In this document: in pieces, positions 20,435 through 30,229 of the stretch
Position numbering within the stretch: position 1 is the first letter of the stretch
Layout of the letters: the number at the start of each line of letters is the position of its first letter
DNA from: Metellina segmentata
Lineage: Eukaryota > Arthropoda > Arachnida > Araneae > Tetragnathidae
Direction of reading: 5' to 3'
Length of the DNA stretch: 64,000 bases
NCBI GenBank assembly: GCA_947359465.1
Contig: OX375872.1
Location: 18,460,018 to 18,524,017 of the forward strand
Notes under the pieces: generated by a model
The model's input: only the letters and a program-made list of their open reading frames with translations
The model's database searches: none
What the model was told of the DNA's origin: nothing
Translations under genes and position numbers: made by a program

Positions 20435-20585
20435 TTTGATCACAATTGTTTGCTCCGTCAATTATCTCTTGAAAGAGTAAACCAGTGATCCTCAAAATTT
20501 CTCTATACACAAAAGGACTTTACGTCTTTGTGGATATGCAACTTCTTCCTTCCCGAAATGCCCTTCCGCTTTCACTTTGAAAGAT
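20435..20585. repeat. Direct repeat, left copy (pair with 21493)
   Basis: TTTTGATCACAATTGTTTGC, GAAAGAGTAAACCAGTGATC and TTTACGTCTTTGTGG correspond in order to 21493-21640. Confidence 0.6.
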
Positions 20586-20680
20586 ATATCTTAAGTTTTG
20601 ATTCAAACTTTAGTAGGTTTTATAGTACACTTATCTAACTAGTCGCACTTATATGGTATTTTAAGCAATCGCGGAGACGC

Positions 20681-21472
20681 TTATCTCTCTGAGTGGTTTC
20701 GACGAAATATCTCGTCCTTCAAGATCTGAATAATTTTTCTCATCACGAGTTATCTCGTCATAAAACTATTGCCTACATTTAGATGACCAAATCCAGATAT
20801 GATGAGTTATTTCTTATTGATGATATGTCTCATCCATCTAGATTTGGTCAATTGTTTCTTTTGATGAGATGTCTCGTGCGTCAAGATCTAGTCATTTTTT
20901 CTTAATGATGAGATATGTCATACATCAAGATCTGGTCAATTTTTTTAATGATACGATGTCTCGTCCATCAAGATCTGGTCAATTTTTTTCTAATGATGAT
21001 CTCGTCCATCCAGAGCTAGTCAGTTCTTTTCTTAGTGATGAGATGCTTCGTCCATCAATATCTGGTCAATTTTGCTAATGATCAGATGTCTCGTGTGCAT
21101 CAAGACATAGTTAGTTTTTTTCCAAAACTACTACTTTAATATTGTAATAGACAAATGGAACACGTTGCCAGAAAATAAAGTTAATTCGAAGGGAGTGTAC
21201 GAATTTAAGATACAATTGGATAGTCAGTGGGAATTGGGGAATTCATAAACAAAGGACCAGCCTTGTTGGGCTTGAGCCTGTAGCTGGTCGTAATATTTGT
21301 ATTTGTATTTGACAAACATGAAGCTCTGGTTAATTTGTTCTAATGATAAAATATTTTTCTTATCCTGATCTGGTCAGTTTTTTTCTTGTGATAAGATATC
21401 TTATCCATCAAGATCTAGTCTATTTTGCTAATGATGAGAGAACCTTGTCGAGACAACCACCAGGAGGGTTAA
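20681..21472. repeat. TTAA palindrome-array repeat, longest copy (about 13 cores)
   Basis: Starts TTATCTCTCTGAGTGGTTTC (degraded TTAACCCTCT...), ends AGACAACCACCAGGAGGGTT then AA. Between the ends about 13 cores of the type GATGAGATGTCTCGTC alternate with spacers CATCAAGATCTGGTCAATTT, giving a period of about 46-50 bp. The terminal segments are inverted relative to each other (AACCCTC...GTGGTT against AACCAC...GAGGGTT). No coding sequence belongs to it. The array is interrupted at 21120-21312 by a CR1-like 3' end. Confidence 0.8.
21120..21312 (+). mobile_element. CR1-like LINE, 5'-truncated 3' end
   Basis: Plus-strand translation gives IVIDKWNTLPENKVNSKGVY then EFKIQLDSQWELGNS and a stop: the WNxLP...FKxxLDxxW signature found at the C-terminus of CR1-type reverse transcriptase proteins. 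A short 3' UTR and a TATTTG tandem tail (about 21295-21312) follow. Only the last 190 bp are present, as usual for LINEs inserted by target-primed reverse transcription. Confidence 0.75.
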
Positions 21473-21492
21473 AGATTCTAAACGCGAAACGT

Positions 21493-21640
21493 TTTGATAA
21501 AAATTGTTTGCTCTGTCCATTATCTGCTGAAAGAGTAAACCCGCGATCCCTTATATCGTTTCATGCATACATCTATACATAAGAGAACTCTACGTCTTTG
21601 TTGAGAGGCAACTTCTGCCTTCTTGCTATGAGTAAGATAC
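21493..21640. repeat. Direct repeat, right copy (pair with 20435)
   Basis: TTTTGATAAAAATTGTTTGC, GAAAGAGTAAACCCGCGATC and CTACGTCTTTGTTGAGAGGC match 20435-20585. The pair flanks the palindrome array. Confidence 0.6.
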
Positions 21641-22270
21641 ATATTTTCTTCTGCTTCACCTTCACGAGTAAGGAATACGCGTTTCCTGGAACTGAAAAAT
21701 GCAGATATATTGCAATACGTGAGGGAAATATTGTCAAACTTAAAAATGTAGCTCGGGAGGGTAACATTTTATTCCCAGAAAGAAATTCTGTCTCTGTATC
21801 CATAAAATATCGCGTCCCTTTTTCAAAACATAGAAACGAGATAAAACAGATTTTCTATGAAAAGTATTTTCGATTTTCCACGGGTTATCAGTCGAATCAG
21901 CTTACGATGCTTTCGTATGACAGACTGAGAGCTCTATCTTTGGCCCTGTAGCAGTTTTTGTGTTTTGAAGGCATTTTCACTAAGCGACTCGGATCAAATG
22001 GGAAGAAAAATCGCTCACGTCTGTAGAGCGATCTTAATAAAGAAGCCTCCACGTTTCCTGTTATGAATATTTCTTAACAAAGGGGTCCGGATTTCTTTTT
22101 TTTCAACACCTATGTCGTAAAATTGCTTTTATTTTGGAGTTGCATTCCATTCATATTCTTAAACTTTCAGTTCTCATTTTGGATTTACCTTCTCCTGTTA
22201 CAAGGTGTTGCAACTGAAAAGGTGAAAGTTGGTAATTTATGACTAAGTTTTTTTTACTTTATTCTGTTCT
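21641..22270. other. Unannotated stretch
   Basis: A plus-strand open frame at 21598-21951 (117 codons) begins with a hydrophobic, phenylalanine-rich stretch but resembles no family I recognise and overlaps the direct repeat. I do not call it a gene. Confidence 0.3.
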
Positions 22271-22274
22271 TAAC

Positions 22275-22790
22275 GTGGACCTTTGCTTTTGTCTTTTGAA
22301 ACTTAACAAAGAGCTAAATTGTTTATTGTAAATATGAATTGACATATAGTCCTCCACACACGGATGGGGACCTATGGGTTTGCCTTTTGAAAACCAATAA
22401 AGGGTGGGATTGTTTATTGAAACCATAAATTATCCTGAGAACCCTTAGATGTGAACCTTTGACTATGCCTCTTGAAACCCAACGAAAGGCAAAATTGCTA
22501 TTTTAACTATGAATTCATATGTAGGTCTATTGAAATGGTCATTTATGTCACTTGTAAACCCAACTATATGGGAAATTTTATATTTTGTAATTATGAATTC
22601 ACCTGTCGACCAGAGATTTGGGCCTTTGACAATGCCTCTTGAAACCCAACTAAGGGCAAAATTATTTGATGCAACAAAAAGTGGACTAATTGTCCCACAG
22701 ATCAAGAGGCACAAGGGTTCAGCCCTTGTGCCTCTTGAAACCCAACAGAGAGTAAATTTCTTTATTGTAACTATTTATTCGTATGTAGGT
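22275..22790. repeat. Degenerate tandem repeat, about 85-100 bp units
   Basis: TTTGAC(T/A)ATGCCTCTTGAAAC followed by CCAACxAAGGGCAAAATT and ATGAATTCATATGTAGGTC recur about six times from 22276 to 22790 with unequal divergence. The overlapping open frame on each strand is a by-product. Confidence 0.65.
22702..22738. repeat. Perfect 16 bp inverted repeat (hairpin)
   Basis: TCAAGAGGCACAAGGG, loop TTCAG, then CCCTTGTGCCTCTTGA. The right arm is part of a repeat unit (GCCTCTTGAAACCCAAC) and the left arm is its inverted partial copy, so a fold-back duplication of the unit is likely. Confidence 0.85.
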
Positions 22791-24030
22791 GTGTGGATTT
22801 TGGGATGGATTTATTTATTTCTGCTTATTGTTACTCATCAAATCAAGTCATAGGACACAGAAAAAATAAAAAACAACAAAAATACAAGTAACAATATACA
22901 AAGTACTGTCTGAAAATACAACTAATGTTACGCTTGGAGCAAGCGTATCCCCTTTCAAAGTTTATCATTTTGGGTAAGCGTCTTCACGATTCCTTTAAAA
23001 GTTACCAGTACGACTAGTTACTCGATTGAAGATGTAATCAAACCTATACATATTTCATTCAGAGTATGAAGTACAACCCATCGAAGTGACTGGCAGAAGT
23101 GTTTTATTGTGTGTGAATGGAAGCATTATTTCCAGAGCGATGTTAAATCCCTTTATGTATAGATGTATGCATGAAGCAATCTGGGGAACCGGCGATTAAT
23201 AGTAAATAATAATGAATACTAAATAATGTGCTTATTTTTGTAACTAACGTGGAAGCTACCAAGGCAATCAAGGATTTATATTCCAATTTCCTTCCACCTT
23301 ACAGAAACAGTGAGAATATGCAGTCCAACATAGTTGAAATCGTTAATGCTATATCAATGTTCAAGGCACATTGAGGCCGTATAGTCTAAATATTTTCTCT
23401 TTAAAAATCTAGAACTGCTCTAGATGGACTAAGAGCCAAAAGAGCATTGAAGCATGAGTTACACACCCTTTAAAAACGGAAAACTAAATGTTTTTTTTTT
23501 TTGTGTGTGTAAAATACATTCTAATAAGGTGATGAGTCTTCCTTACATTTTTCTTTTCATAAAACATTTACTTAGAATAGTTTCCTTCCAAAAGTTAAAA
23601 TATGACGACTATTACTCATGATTAGTAATAGCAATCCCACATTCTAGCTTCAGTATCACACTATTTGAAAATTAATAACAAAATTAATTTTCTTTCGATT
23701 CCATTAATAATTTTCTTTCAATTATTTTGATTGATTCATTTTCAATACTTTTTCTATCATTTTATTATTTTTTACAGGATTGGTTGGTCGTCCCATTTCT
23801 GTTCTCAAATTTTTTTTGTGATCATTTTCATATAATTATGGTGTTAAAAGAGCCGAGTCTTCTAAAATATAGAAATTTTCATAGAATAATAAAACTTATA
23901 TCAAGTTCAGAAACAAACTTGAAACAGAAAAAAGTACAGGCGACGAACTTGTGTGATGCGATGTGCTGTTTTTACTCAAGTACGAGAGGAATTTTTAGTG
24001 TAACTAAAAATAAAATGTAAAAAAAAAAAA
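22791..24030. other. AT-rich DNA, nothing recognised
   Basis: Poly-T/GT tract at about 23490-23510 and poly-A at 24019-24030. No supportable gene. Confidence 0.35.
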
Positions 24031-24032
24031 GA

Positions 24033-24290
24033 AGTTATTGTGTACTATTGGAAACATGCAGTTATTGTGGGCTATTGGGAATATAATAGATATTGTGGGC
24101 TATTGGGAATATGCTAGCTATTGTGAACTATTGGAAACATGCGATTTATTGTGGGCTTTTGGAAACATACGAGCTATTGTGGACTATTAGAAACATGAAA
24201 GATATTGTAGGCTATTGGGAAAACATACGAGTTGATGTTGACTATTAAAGACGTGCGAGTTATTGTGACCATGTGAGTTATTATGAATCA
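24033..24290. repeat. Minisatellite, about 30-33 bp units
   Basis: About eight units of the form GAGCTATTGTGGGCTATTGG then AAACATGC, decaying toward the right edge just before the LTR element. Confidence 0.75.
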
Positions 24291-24403
24291 GTGAACATTA
24301 TTACGAATTATTGCGAATCATTAAACACGTTAGTTATTCATCAGGCACAACGCAAAACAAATACGTATTTTAAAACACAGTGGTTTGATTTAAAACTTAC
24401 TAG

Positions 24404-24622
24404 TGTAACGGAACCAACAACGCCCCCTAGCGGACTGACAAAAACTTACACAATGTAACTCCAACCCTGGAGCAAGCAGCAGCTAAGCTGTAGTATGTGA
24501 TAGTAAAAATGTCCCTGTCCCGAATATTTTATGTGCGTGAAAGTCTTGTAATTTCTGTAGTGTATGTGTGTGTAAATAAATTCAAGTGTTAGCTAGCCGT
24601 GTCAGTATACATCATTGCTACA
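24404..24622 (+). repeat. 5' LTR
   Basis: TGTAACGGAACCAACAACGC to ATCATTGCTACA, 219 bp, TG...CA ends. It differs from the 3' LTR by AA versus CG near 24449 and lacks a 5 bp TTTAA stretch. Confidence 0.93.
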
Positions 24623-24628
24623 GAGAAG

Positions 24629-24645
24629 TGGCTACCCAATTGTGG
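24629..24645 (+). promoter_or_regulatory. Candidate primer binding site
   Basis: TGGCTACCCAATTGTGG begins six bases after the 5' LTR; TGG is the expected complement of a tRNA CCA end. I cannot assign the tRNA. Confidence 0.45.
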
Positions 24646-25797
24646 GCCCGATCCCGATATCCATCGGATAGATAAGTATTTTTATACTTTATGTCGTCTA
24701 AACCTAGGCAAAAAGTCATTTATAAAGAAGGTTTTTCAAAGTTGTACTGTAGAAATAGTAATTTTTAACTCAGAAGAAATTCCTTTATTTTGTATGTATT
24801 GTAATGAGAAAATAATTGATTTCGTTTTAATGCTAAGTTGTTCGTCTGACTACTTAAACTTGCAAATCAATCCTGATTTAAGTGTTTCAGAAAGCTTAAA
24901 ACTATTTAACTGTATGTATGTATTTAAATAGTTGGATAATTAACGATTTATTATGAATATTAATGCTGTAGAATGTGTGTAATGTGCAGAAATAATGTAT
25001 CGATAACTAGTAGTTGAACGACCTTGAACTCTAAAATCTCCCGCCTAAAGAAAATCTTAGTCGACGTCTAACACGGCGCCAGTTGTTTTTACTTTTCTTA
25101 TTAGGCGCGTTGCATTGAAAGAAAAATAAAAAAGATTTTGTATGTATGGTTTTTTTTTTCATGATCTGTATTTTATATTTACTGCATTGTCATTCTTCAA
25201 CGAGTGAAAAAAAAAAAATTTTTTTTAGTGTGTTTTAATAAAGATAACACACAAAAGAAATATCACTTTCTGAATTAGGGAGATATTTTATTTCAAAAGA
25301 AGTTGATATTTGAAGTATTGCCTTTATTGAATTATTATTTTTGTAATGAATGGTAGTTTAGATCAAGTTATTAAAGTGCTGAGGAATTCATGATTTATAA
25401 TTAGTGTTAATGCAAGTATCTGTATACAAGTGTTTCTGAATATATTTCATACTTTTGCAATTTTTCATACTTTAGCTAAGTGAATTTTTTTAAAGTGTTT
25501 GGGAAATGTTTTATTTGTATTTTGATAATGGTTCTGAGAATTCAAGAATATTTGCATATAACTTTAGTTAACTATCAAAACGGAATGAACATTAATATAT
25601 TCTAAACGTTTTGCATTTAAAGGTATTAAGTTTAGGACTATTGAACTTTAAACTTAGGACTCTAGATTTAGGACTCTCTTCTTAAAGAAAAAATTCCAAC
25701 CTAAACAATAGTTAGGGGTTTTGGACAATATAGCGTTCCTAGGGAAAGGAAGGAAAGAAGACCTCCGAACTCTTGCATCGGAGCTTGGTCTGGCTGT
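24646..25797 (+). other. LTR-element leader between PBS and gag
   Basis: About 1.15 kb, AT-rich. A 110-codon frame (24599-24931) overlaps the LTR end and shows no known domain. Near the end, from about 25716, a second frame encodes NIAFLGKGRKEDLRTLASEL, which reads as the real Gag N-terminus, cut off from the main frame by a 2 bp TG insertion around 25796-25800. The codon where the initiator would be is TTG and no in-frame ATG is seen. Confidence 0.6.
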
Positions 25798-27672
25798 GTG
25801 TCGGACAGCTTAAAAGTTATCAAACTTCGAGAACTTATAATTAAAAGTGAAAATTACGAAGAAGAGCTCGTAAAGAATATGCTCGAAGTTATAATTGAAG
25901 ATCGACTAAAAGCGGAGAATGCTGTCGAGGAAGACAAGTTGAAGGCTGAAAAGAAGGATGAGGAGGAAAAATTACTTAAAGCACAAGCAGAAGAACAGGT
26001 CCGAATTGAGAACAAGCGCAAGTATGAACTCGAAAAGCTAAAACTCCAGCTTGAAGCTCAAAAGGTTTCCAATTCAGTTGTTTCTACTCATGGCTCAGAG
26101 TACCCGAAATATGAACTCAGTCGGATTATCCCTAAGTTTAATCCAAAAGAAGATGAAATAGGACTGTTTTTAATTATTTTCGAACGTCAATTGAAGTTTA
26201 TGAATCTTCCAGAGTCATCATGGATACCATATCTCATTGGTTCCTTACCAGCTGAAATAGCGCAGTTACTTGCTAGAGAAGATGAACAGGAGGCTCAAAA
26301 TTACCAAAAGGTGAAAGAAATGCTTCTCAAGAGATTTAGGGTCACTGCTGATAAGTTTCGACAGTTATTTTCCCAACATAGGAAGAATCCTGATACGACA
26401 TGGAGGGACTACTTTTTCGAACTGGCTTCTTATTTTGAAGGTTGGACAAAGGAAATGAATGTCACCACCTTTGATCAACTCAAAAGTTTATTAATTACTG
26501 ATCAAATTAAGAAAAGGACTCCACCAGACATCAAAGATCACTTCATTGATTTGTGGACAGATTGGGCCAACCCTCTAGAGTTAGCTGAAAAACTGGATAC
26601 TTATGAGAATATCCGTCAAGGAGTGAAGAAACACGTGTCGCAGACTCAAAAGAAAACATATTCTAGAGACGAAAATAAAACAGCCTCTACAGATAGAAGA
26701 TTCCGTCCTGTGGTTAATAGACACGAACAAACGCAAAGTCAATTTTCAAGAGTTTCGATACCTCGAAATTATACTCCTAGATCAGAAGGAAGACCCCCAA
26801 TTCGATGTTTTGGATGCGGAACACCAGGAGTTGTAATATCTAAATGTCTTACTTGTACAAAATCTAAAGTTGAAGAAACTACTGTCAACTGTATGAACTT
26901 GTTCACAAGTAATACAACTAAAGATCTTTCAAGCTTGATTATCTTTGAACTTTTTGGTGAGAGAATTGCTGTGTGTGCCGATACTGGTGCCTCACACTCT
27001 ATTGCAGGAGAAAAGCTGAATAACTTTCTACGAAAGAATGCAATTGCTTCCGAGGACAAAAAGATTTCACTGACTCTTGCTGATGGAAAACTCCAATCCA
27101 TGGTTGCTCTTAAAACGGTTATCAACTTGTGTATAGAAGGTAAAATTGTGTCAACAGAACTTCTTGTTCTCCCTGAAGCAAAAGGGAATAGCACGCTGTT
27201 AGGGAAGGACTTTCTCCATGCAGCCGGTATTGTTCTCAACGTTCAAAATGGAACCTGGCATTTTAGTGAAGATCCCCATAGACAATATTTCTTCTATGTA
27301 AAGCCTACTGAATTAAAGGATGCGCCGAAAACTTTTAAATCAACGATTGTGCCTGAGACTACTACTATTGTCCACTTGAGAAGTGATGAAGGAAGACATC
27401 TGACCCAGATGCAAAGTGTAGAATTAAACTGCTTACTTCAAGAGTACAAACGCTGCTTTGAACCAGGGGGAGAACCTACTCCTTTCATGAAGCACAGAAT
27501 AGTTACTATGAATCATCATCCTATATCTGTTCCACCGTATCGTATGTCACCGGCCAAGAAAGAAATACTGAAAGAACAAATTGATGAACTTTTGGCAAAG
27601 AACTCGAAAATTAATGCCCAAAAGAGAAGGACCATATGTAGTTCTCACAAATCGATCGCCGACAACATATGA
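25798..27672 (+). CDS. Gag-protease polyprotein with truncated RT start
   Basis: 624 codons open; the first codon is GTG, so the true start was probably upstream and is now separated by a 2 bp frameshift. Gag: a charged, coiled-coil-prone stretch at residues 30-90 (EEDKLKAEKKDEEEKLLKAQ), then the capsid-like region. A zinc-knuckle relic C337-C340-C350 (CFGCGTPGVVISKC) lacks the usual histidine. Aspartic protease: DTGAS at 395-399, LADG near 425, and LLGKDFL near 467, the active site, flap and C-terminal motifs that cleave the polyprotein. Reverse transcriptase begins at about 579 (PPYRMSPAKKEILKEQIDEL) and stops after about 20 residues, where a deletion joins it to the integrase end in another frame. 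Gag packages the RNA and the protease matures the particle. Confidence 0.88.
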   Translation: MSDSLKVIKLRELIIKSENYEEELVKNMLEVIIEDRLKAENAVEEDKLKAEKKDEEEKLLKAQAEEQVRIENKRKYELEKLKLQLEAQKVSNSVVSTHGSEYPKYELSRIIPKFNPKEDEIGLFLIIFERQLKFMNLPESSWIPYLIGSLPAEIAQLLAREDEQEAQNYQKVKEMLLKRFRVTADKFRQLFSQHRKNPDTTWRDYFFELASYFEGWTKEMNVTTFDQLKSLLITDQIKKRTPPDIKDHFIDLWTDWANPLELAEKLDTYENIRQGVKKHVSQTQKKTYSRDENKTASTDRRFRPVVNRHEQTQSQFSRVSIPRNYTPRSEGRPPIRCFGCGTPGVVISKCLTCTKSKVEETTVNCMNLFTSNTTKDLSSLIIFELFGERIAVCADTGASHSIAGEKLNNFLRKNAIASEDKKISLTLADGKLQSMVALKTVINLCIEGKIVSTELLVLPEAKGNSTLLGKDFLHAAGIVLNVQNGTWHFSEDPHRQYFFYVKPTELKDAPKTFKSTIVPETTTIVHLRSDEGRHLTQMQSVELNCLLQEYKRCFEPGGEPTPFMKHRIVTMNHHPISVPPYRMSPAKKEILKEQIDELLAKNSKINAQKRRTICSSHKSIADNI

Positions 27673-27814
27673 TATTGCCGACCCGGCCAGTCCAGACCAA
27701 ACTCTTGGAACTTATCATGTGTCAGCATTAAAAACTTACTATGAACCCCAAGTAAAGAGAGACACTGGGCATGTAGCTCCCATAAGAAGAAGGGGTCGCC
27801 CTAGAAAAAAATAA
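27620..27814 (+). pseudogene. Integrase C-terminal (GPY/F-type) remnant
   Basis: Plus-strand frame: KREGPYVVLTNRSPTTYDI, a GPY/F-like module found at the C-terminus of many Ty3/Gypsy integrases, then TLGTYHVSALKTYY and a basic tail PIRRRGRPRKK before the stop. It lies out of frame with the gag-protease frame; the deletion junction is at about 27605-27622. The conserved HHCC and DDE parts of integrase are gone. Confidence 0.8.
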
Positions 27815-27845
27815 TCCTGGCTCATCGTCGGGACGTCATCAGAGC

Positions 27846-27858
27846 CAGAGGGGGAGTC
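27846..27858 (+). promoter_or_regulatory. Polypurine tract
   Basis: AGAGGGGGAGTC directly precedes the 3' LTR, the expected primer for plus-strand DNA synthesis. Confidence 0.75.
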
Positions 27859-28082
27859 TGTAACGGAACCAACAACGCCCCCTAGCGGACTGACAAAAAC
27901 TTACACCGTGTAACTCCAACCCTGGAGCAAGCAGCAGCTAAGCTGTAGTATGTGATAGTAAAAATGTCCCTGTCCCGAATATTTTATGTGCGTGAAAGTC
28001 TTGTAATTTCTGTAGTGTATGTGTGTGTAAATAAATTCAATTTAAGTGTTAGCTAGCCGTGTCAGTATACATCATTGCTACA
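27859..28082 (+). repeat. 3' LTR
   Basis: 224 bp, nearly identical to the 5' LTR (two substitutions and a 5 bp difference noted by eye), which indicates a fairly recent insertion. Confidence 0.93.
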
Positions 28083-28269
28083 CTAGAATATTTTTCTACT
28101 TGTTTTTGACGTTGTGGCTTTCTGTAAGTAAACTCGGAAAACGATGGCAGACAGTTTAAATTGACAGGAGAATGATATTGATAAAAAAAAATTCTTTAAT
28201 TTTACGAAGAATTGATTCATTTTCGTTTGGAATAACTTGCATGTTTCCTCTGTCCAATGCTTTCCCACG

Positions 28270-28530
28270 ATAGATATCGAAGTTACCTTAAGATGTAGTT
28301 TATCACCATTTTGGCGATGTTTGGATTTCAATATAATTGGTGTTGACCAATCAACTATCATATATGTGTTTGAAATTCATTCTTCTTAAGTTTCATATGT
28401 GAAGTAACGAAATTATGGAGAATGCATGCGATTGGAATACTTACAGAAAACATGTTCCGCCTTAGGAACACTACCGCCACCTATACTAAGCTTGATAGAA
28501 AGCGCATCGCAAATGAAATCTAGATATTCA
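28270..28530. repeat. Dispersed repeat (empty-site relative of 4590-6250)
   Basis: TTAAGATGTAGTTT, TTGGTGTTGACCAATCAACT at about 28339-28358, then ATCATATATGTG and AAATTCATTCTTC: the same order as at 4590-4690 plus 5911-5940 but without the transposon. One unit of about 94 bp (GGAATACTTACAGAAAACATG to AAGCTTGATAGAAAG) follows. Confidence 0.7.
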
Positions 28531-29039
28531 AAACAATCCTTAATGGTATTTCGCATTGTGTTGCCGTAACCAACATACATACTAGCATCCGTATTTAACA
28601 ATTTGATGAAGTCAAAACAAAATTCATTTGGTTTCCGATTTCATTTGAATTTTTTATTATTTCAATCAATGTATTTTTAATACATTTTGTATCATTCCAT
28701 TTTTAGTAAATTATACTTACCTATTATTTTTCGAAATTATTTTCAATTATCTGTTGCCATTGCTTTGAAAATGCAGTGCAAGCAGATTTAATTTTAAAAA
28801 ATCAAAAAGAACTATTTAAAAAAAAAAAATTTTTTTTTGGAATGCATGTCCAATATGTCTTCTACGGTTCTGTGAGAAAAGCAGAACCTAATTAAACTGC
28901 GGATATCCCATTACTCAAAAAATTCAGTTCTTCCGATACCAAGAAAGGAAAAACAAATTAAACATCGTTTTAAGTGTATTCAATCATTTTATTCTTCTCG
29001 GAAACGCTTTCTTTGTTCAATTTATTGCCTCGCTCGTAC
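28531..29039. other. AT-rich DNA, nothing recognised
   Basis: Contains an A9T9-like tract near 28819-28838. No gene seen. Confidence 0.35.
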
Positions 29040-29867
29040 TGTGTATGTTTATTTTCAAGCAAATTATTCGACTTCTTAAAAAGCAATTTATCCCCATCTC
29101 TCTGTATGGGAAAGTCATTACGCTAGAAAAATCGGTTCTCCGGAATTGGTCGCGCAAATTCAATTAAATTTCAAATTTCGAGTGGAAAAGAAATCATTAC
29201 TGATGCGATTTCCTGCGAAGTTGATATCCAGGCTTCTGCGGTACGCCCATGTAAATTAAGGATATCGATTCGTTAGCGATCCAATCATTCGGGCAGTTAT
29301 GTTCCGAGCAATTTCACTCGCCGAAAGAGCTCATTTACATAAAATTTCACACAAAATAGTTTCCCCTACCATTTGTATCAAAAAATTTAGTATTCATGAA
29401 AACATTTCAAATCGAGTTGCTGATTGCGGTACTATTTTTAATGATGCTCCCATGAGTGTTGGTTTGCAAGTCTGTAATTGTGTGTCGAGTCGCGTTTATC
29501 ACTGTTCCGCATAAGCAAATCGTAATCGTCGTAAAAAATGGCTCTTCATAATCTTGGAGAATGCTGTTAGATTACGGGAGACACTTTAGAGCTGTCGTTG
29601 GAGAAGATATTTTATATTGGTGTGACGAAACTGCGACCATTATGATTTAATGATCCATAAAAACTTTGTGATTACCCCATTAGGATGCTTTTACTTTTAG
29701 CTGCTGTATGTAGATTAAAATCATGTACTAGTCTTAGGTATTACAAATCCACAACCCAAGCATCTCTTAAGAAATCCATGTTTATGAAGTTTTATGCTTT
29801 TCAGTGTACGGTATGCTGTTTGACGATAAAAAGTATTTTGAATTTGAGAATTTACCTTCCTGGGGGT
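29040..29867. other. Non-repetitive stretch, candidate conserved noncoding DNA
   Basis: No match to any repeat in the window and more even base composition than the flanks. Short frames (29299-29514, 29685-29870) carry no known domain. It could be ancient unique or regulatory DNA; only cross-species comparison can tell. Confidence 0.25.
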
Positions 29868-30112
29868 TGACTCGACGATATATACTGTCCAACACTGACC
29901 ATATCCTTTACAAACGAGACATCTCGTTCATCAAGGTTTCGTTGTTTCTCGTGATTAGAAGAAAATTGACCAGATTTTGATCTCGTCATCGTGAAAACAT
30001 AGACAATATATTGATGACAATATATCTCGTTATAAGCAAATCGGTCTTATAAGAAATATTAATGGACGATATATATCGTCAAAAAGACTTGGATAAAAAA
30101 TTTTTTCCTCGA
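29868..30112. repeat. TTAA palindrome-array repeat, degraded inverse copy
   Basis: Cores GACGATATATACTGTC, ACGAGACATCTCGTTC and GACGATATATATCGTC (perfect 16 bp palindrome, at about 30064-30079) with GACCAGATTTTGATCTCGTC spacers. Confidence 0.65.
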
Positions 30113-30229
30113 ATGCAGGATTTTTAAAATCTTGAGTATTTTACAATGCACAAATAAGGCACGACAGCATATTTTCGATACAGAACTTTTGAATTACTAA
30201 TTTCATTTTCATAAGTTTATCAAAACTGT

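Larger units (their letters stand above)
24404..28082 (+). mobile_element. Ty3/Gypsy-like LTR retrotransposon, deletion derivative
   Basis: 3679 bp between LTRs of 219 and 224 bp, flanked by the 4 bp duplication CTAG (24400-24403, 28083-28086). Gag, protease and the first residues of reverse transcriptase are present. Most of RT, RNase H and integrase are deleted, and only the integrase GPY/F-type C-terminus remains before the polypurine tract. It could move only if proteins were supplied by a complete relative. Confidence 0.92.

Noticed and set aside
20681..21472. CRISPR-like array (palindromic repeat alternating with spacers)
   Set aside because: Eukaryotic context, and the spacers are homologous to each other rather than unique. 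The repeats are diverged and the element has dispersed copies with common termini.
21598..21951. 117-codon plus-strand frame, possible secreted protein
   Set aside because: The hydrophobic start lies in a duplicated noncoding segment (matching 20435-20585) where the frame is not conserved.
24599..24931. 110-codon frame starting in the 5' LTR
   Set aside because: Straddles the LTR end and primer binding site and has no family resemblance; more likely leader sequence.
26769..27239. 156-codon minus-strand frame
   Set aside because: Antisense to the protease region of the LTR element, with no motif of its own.
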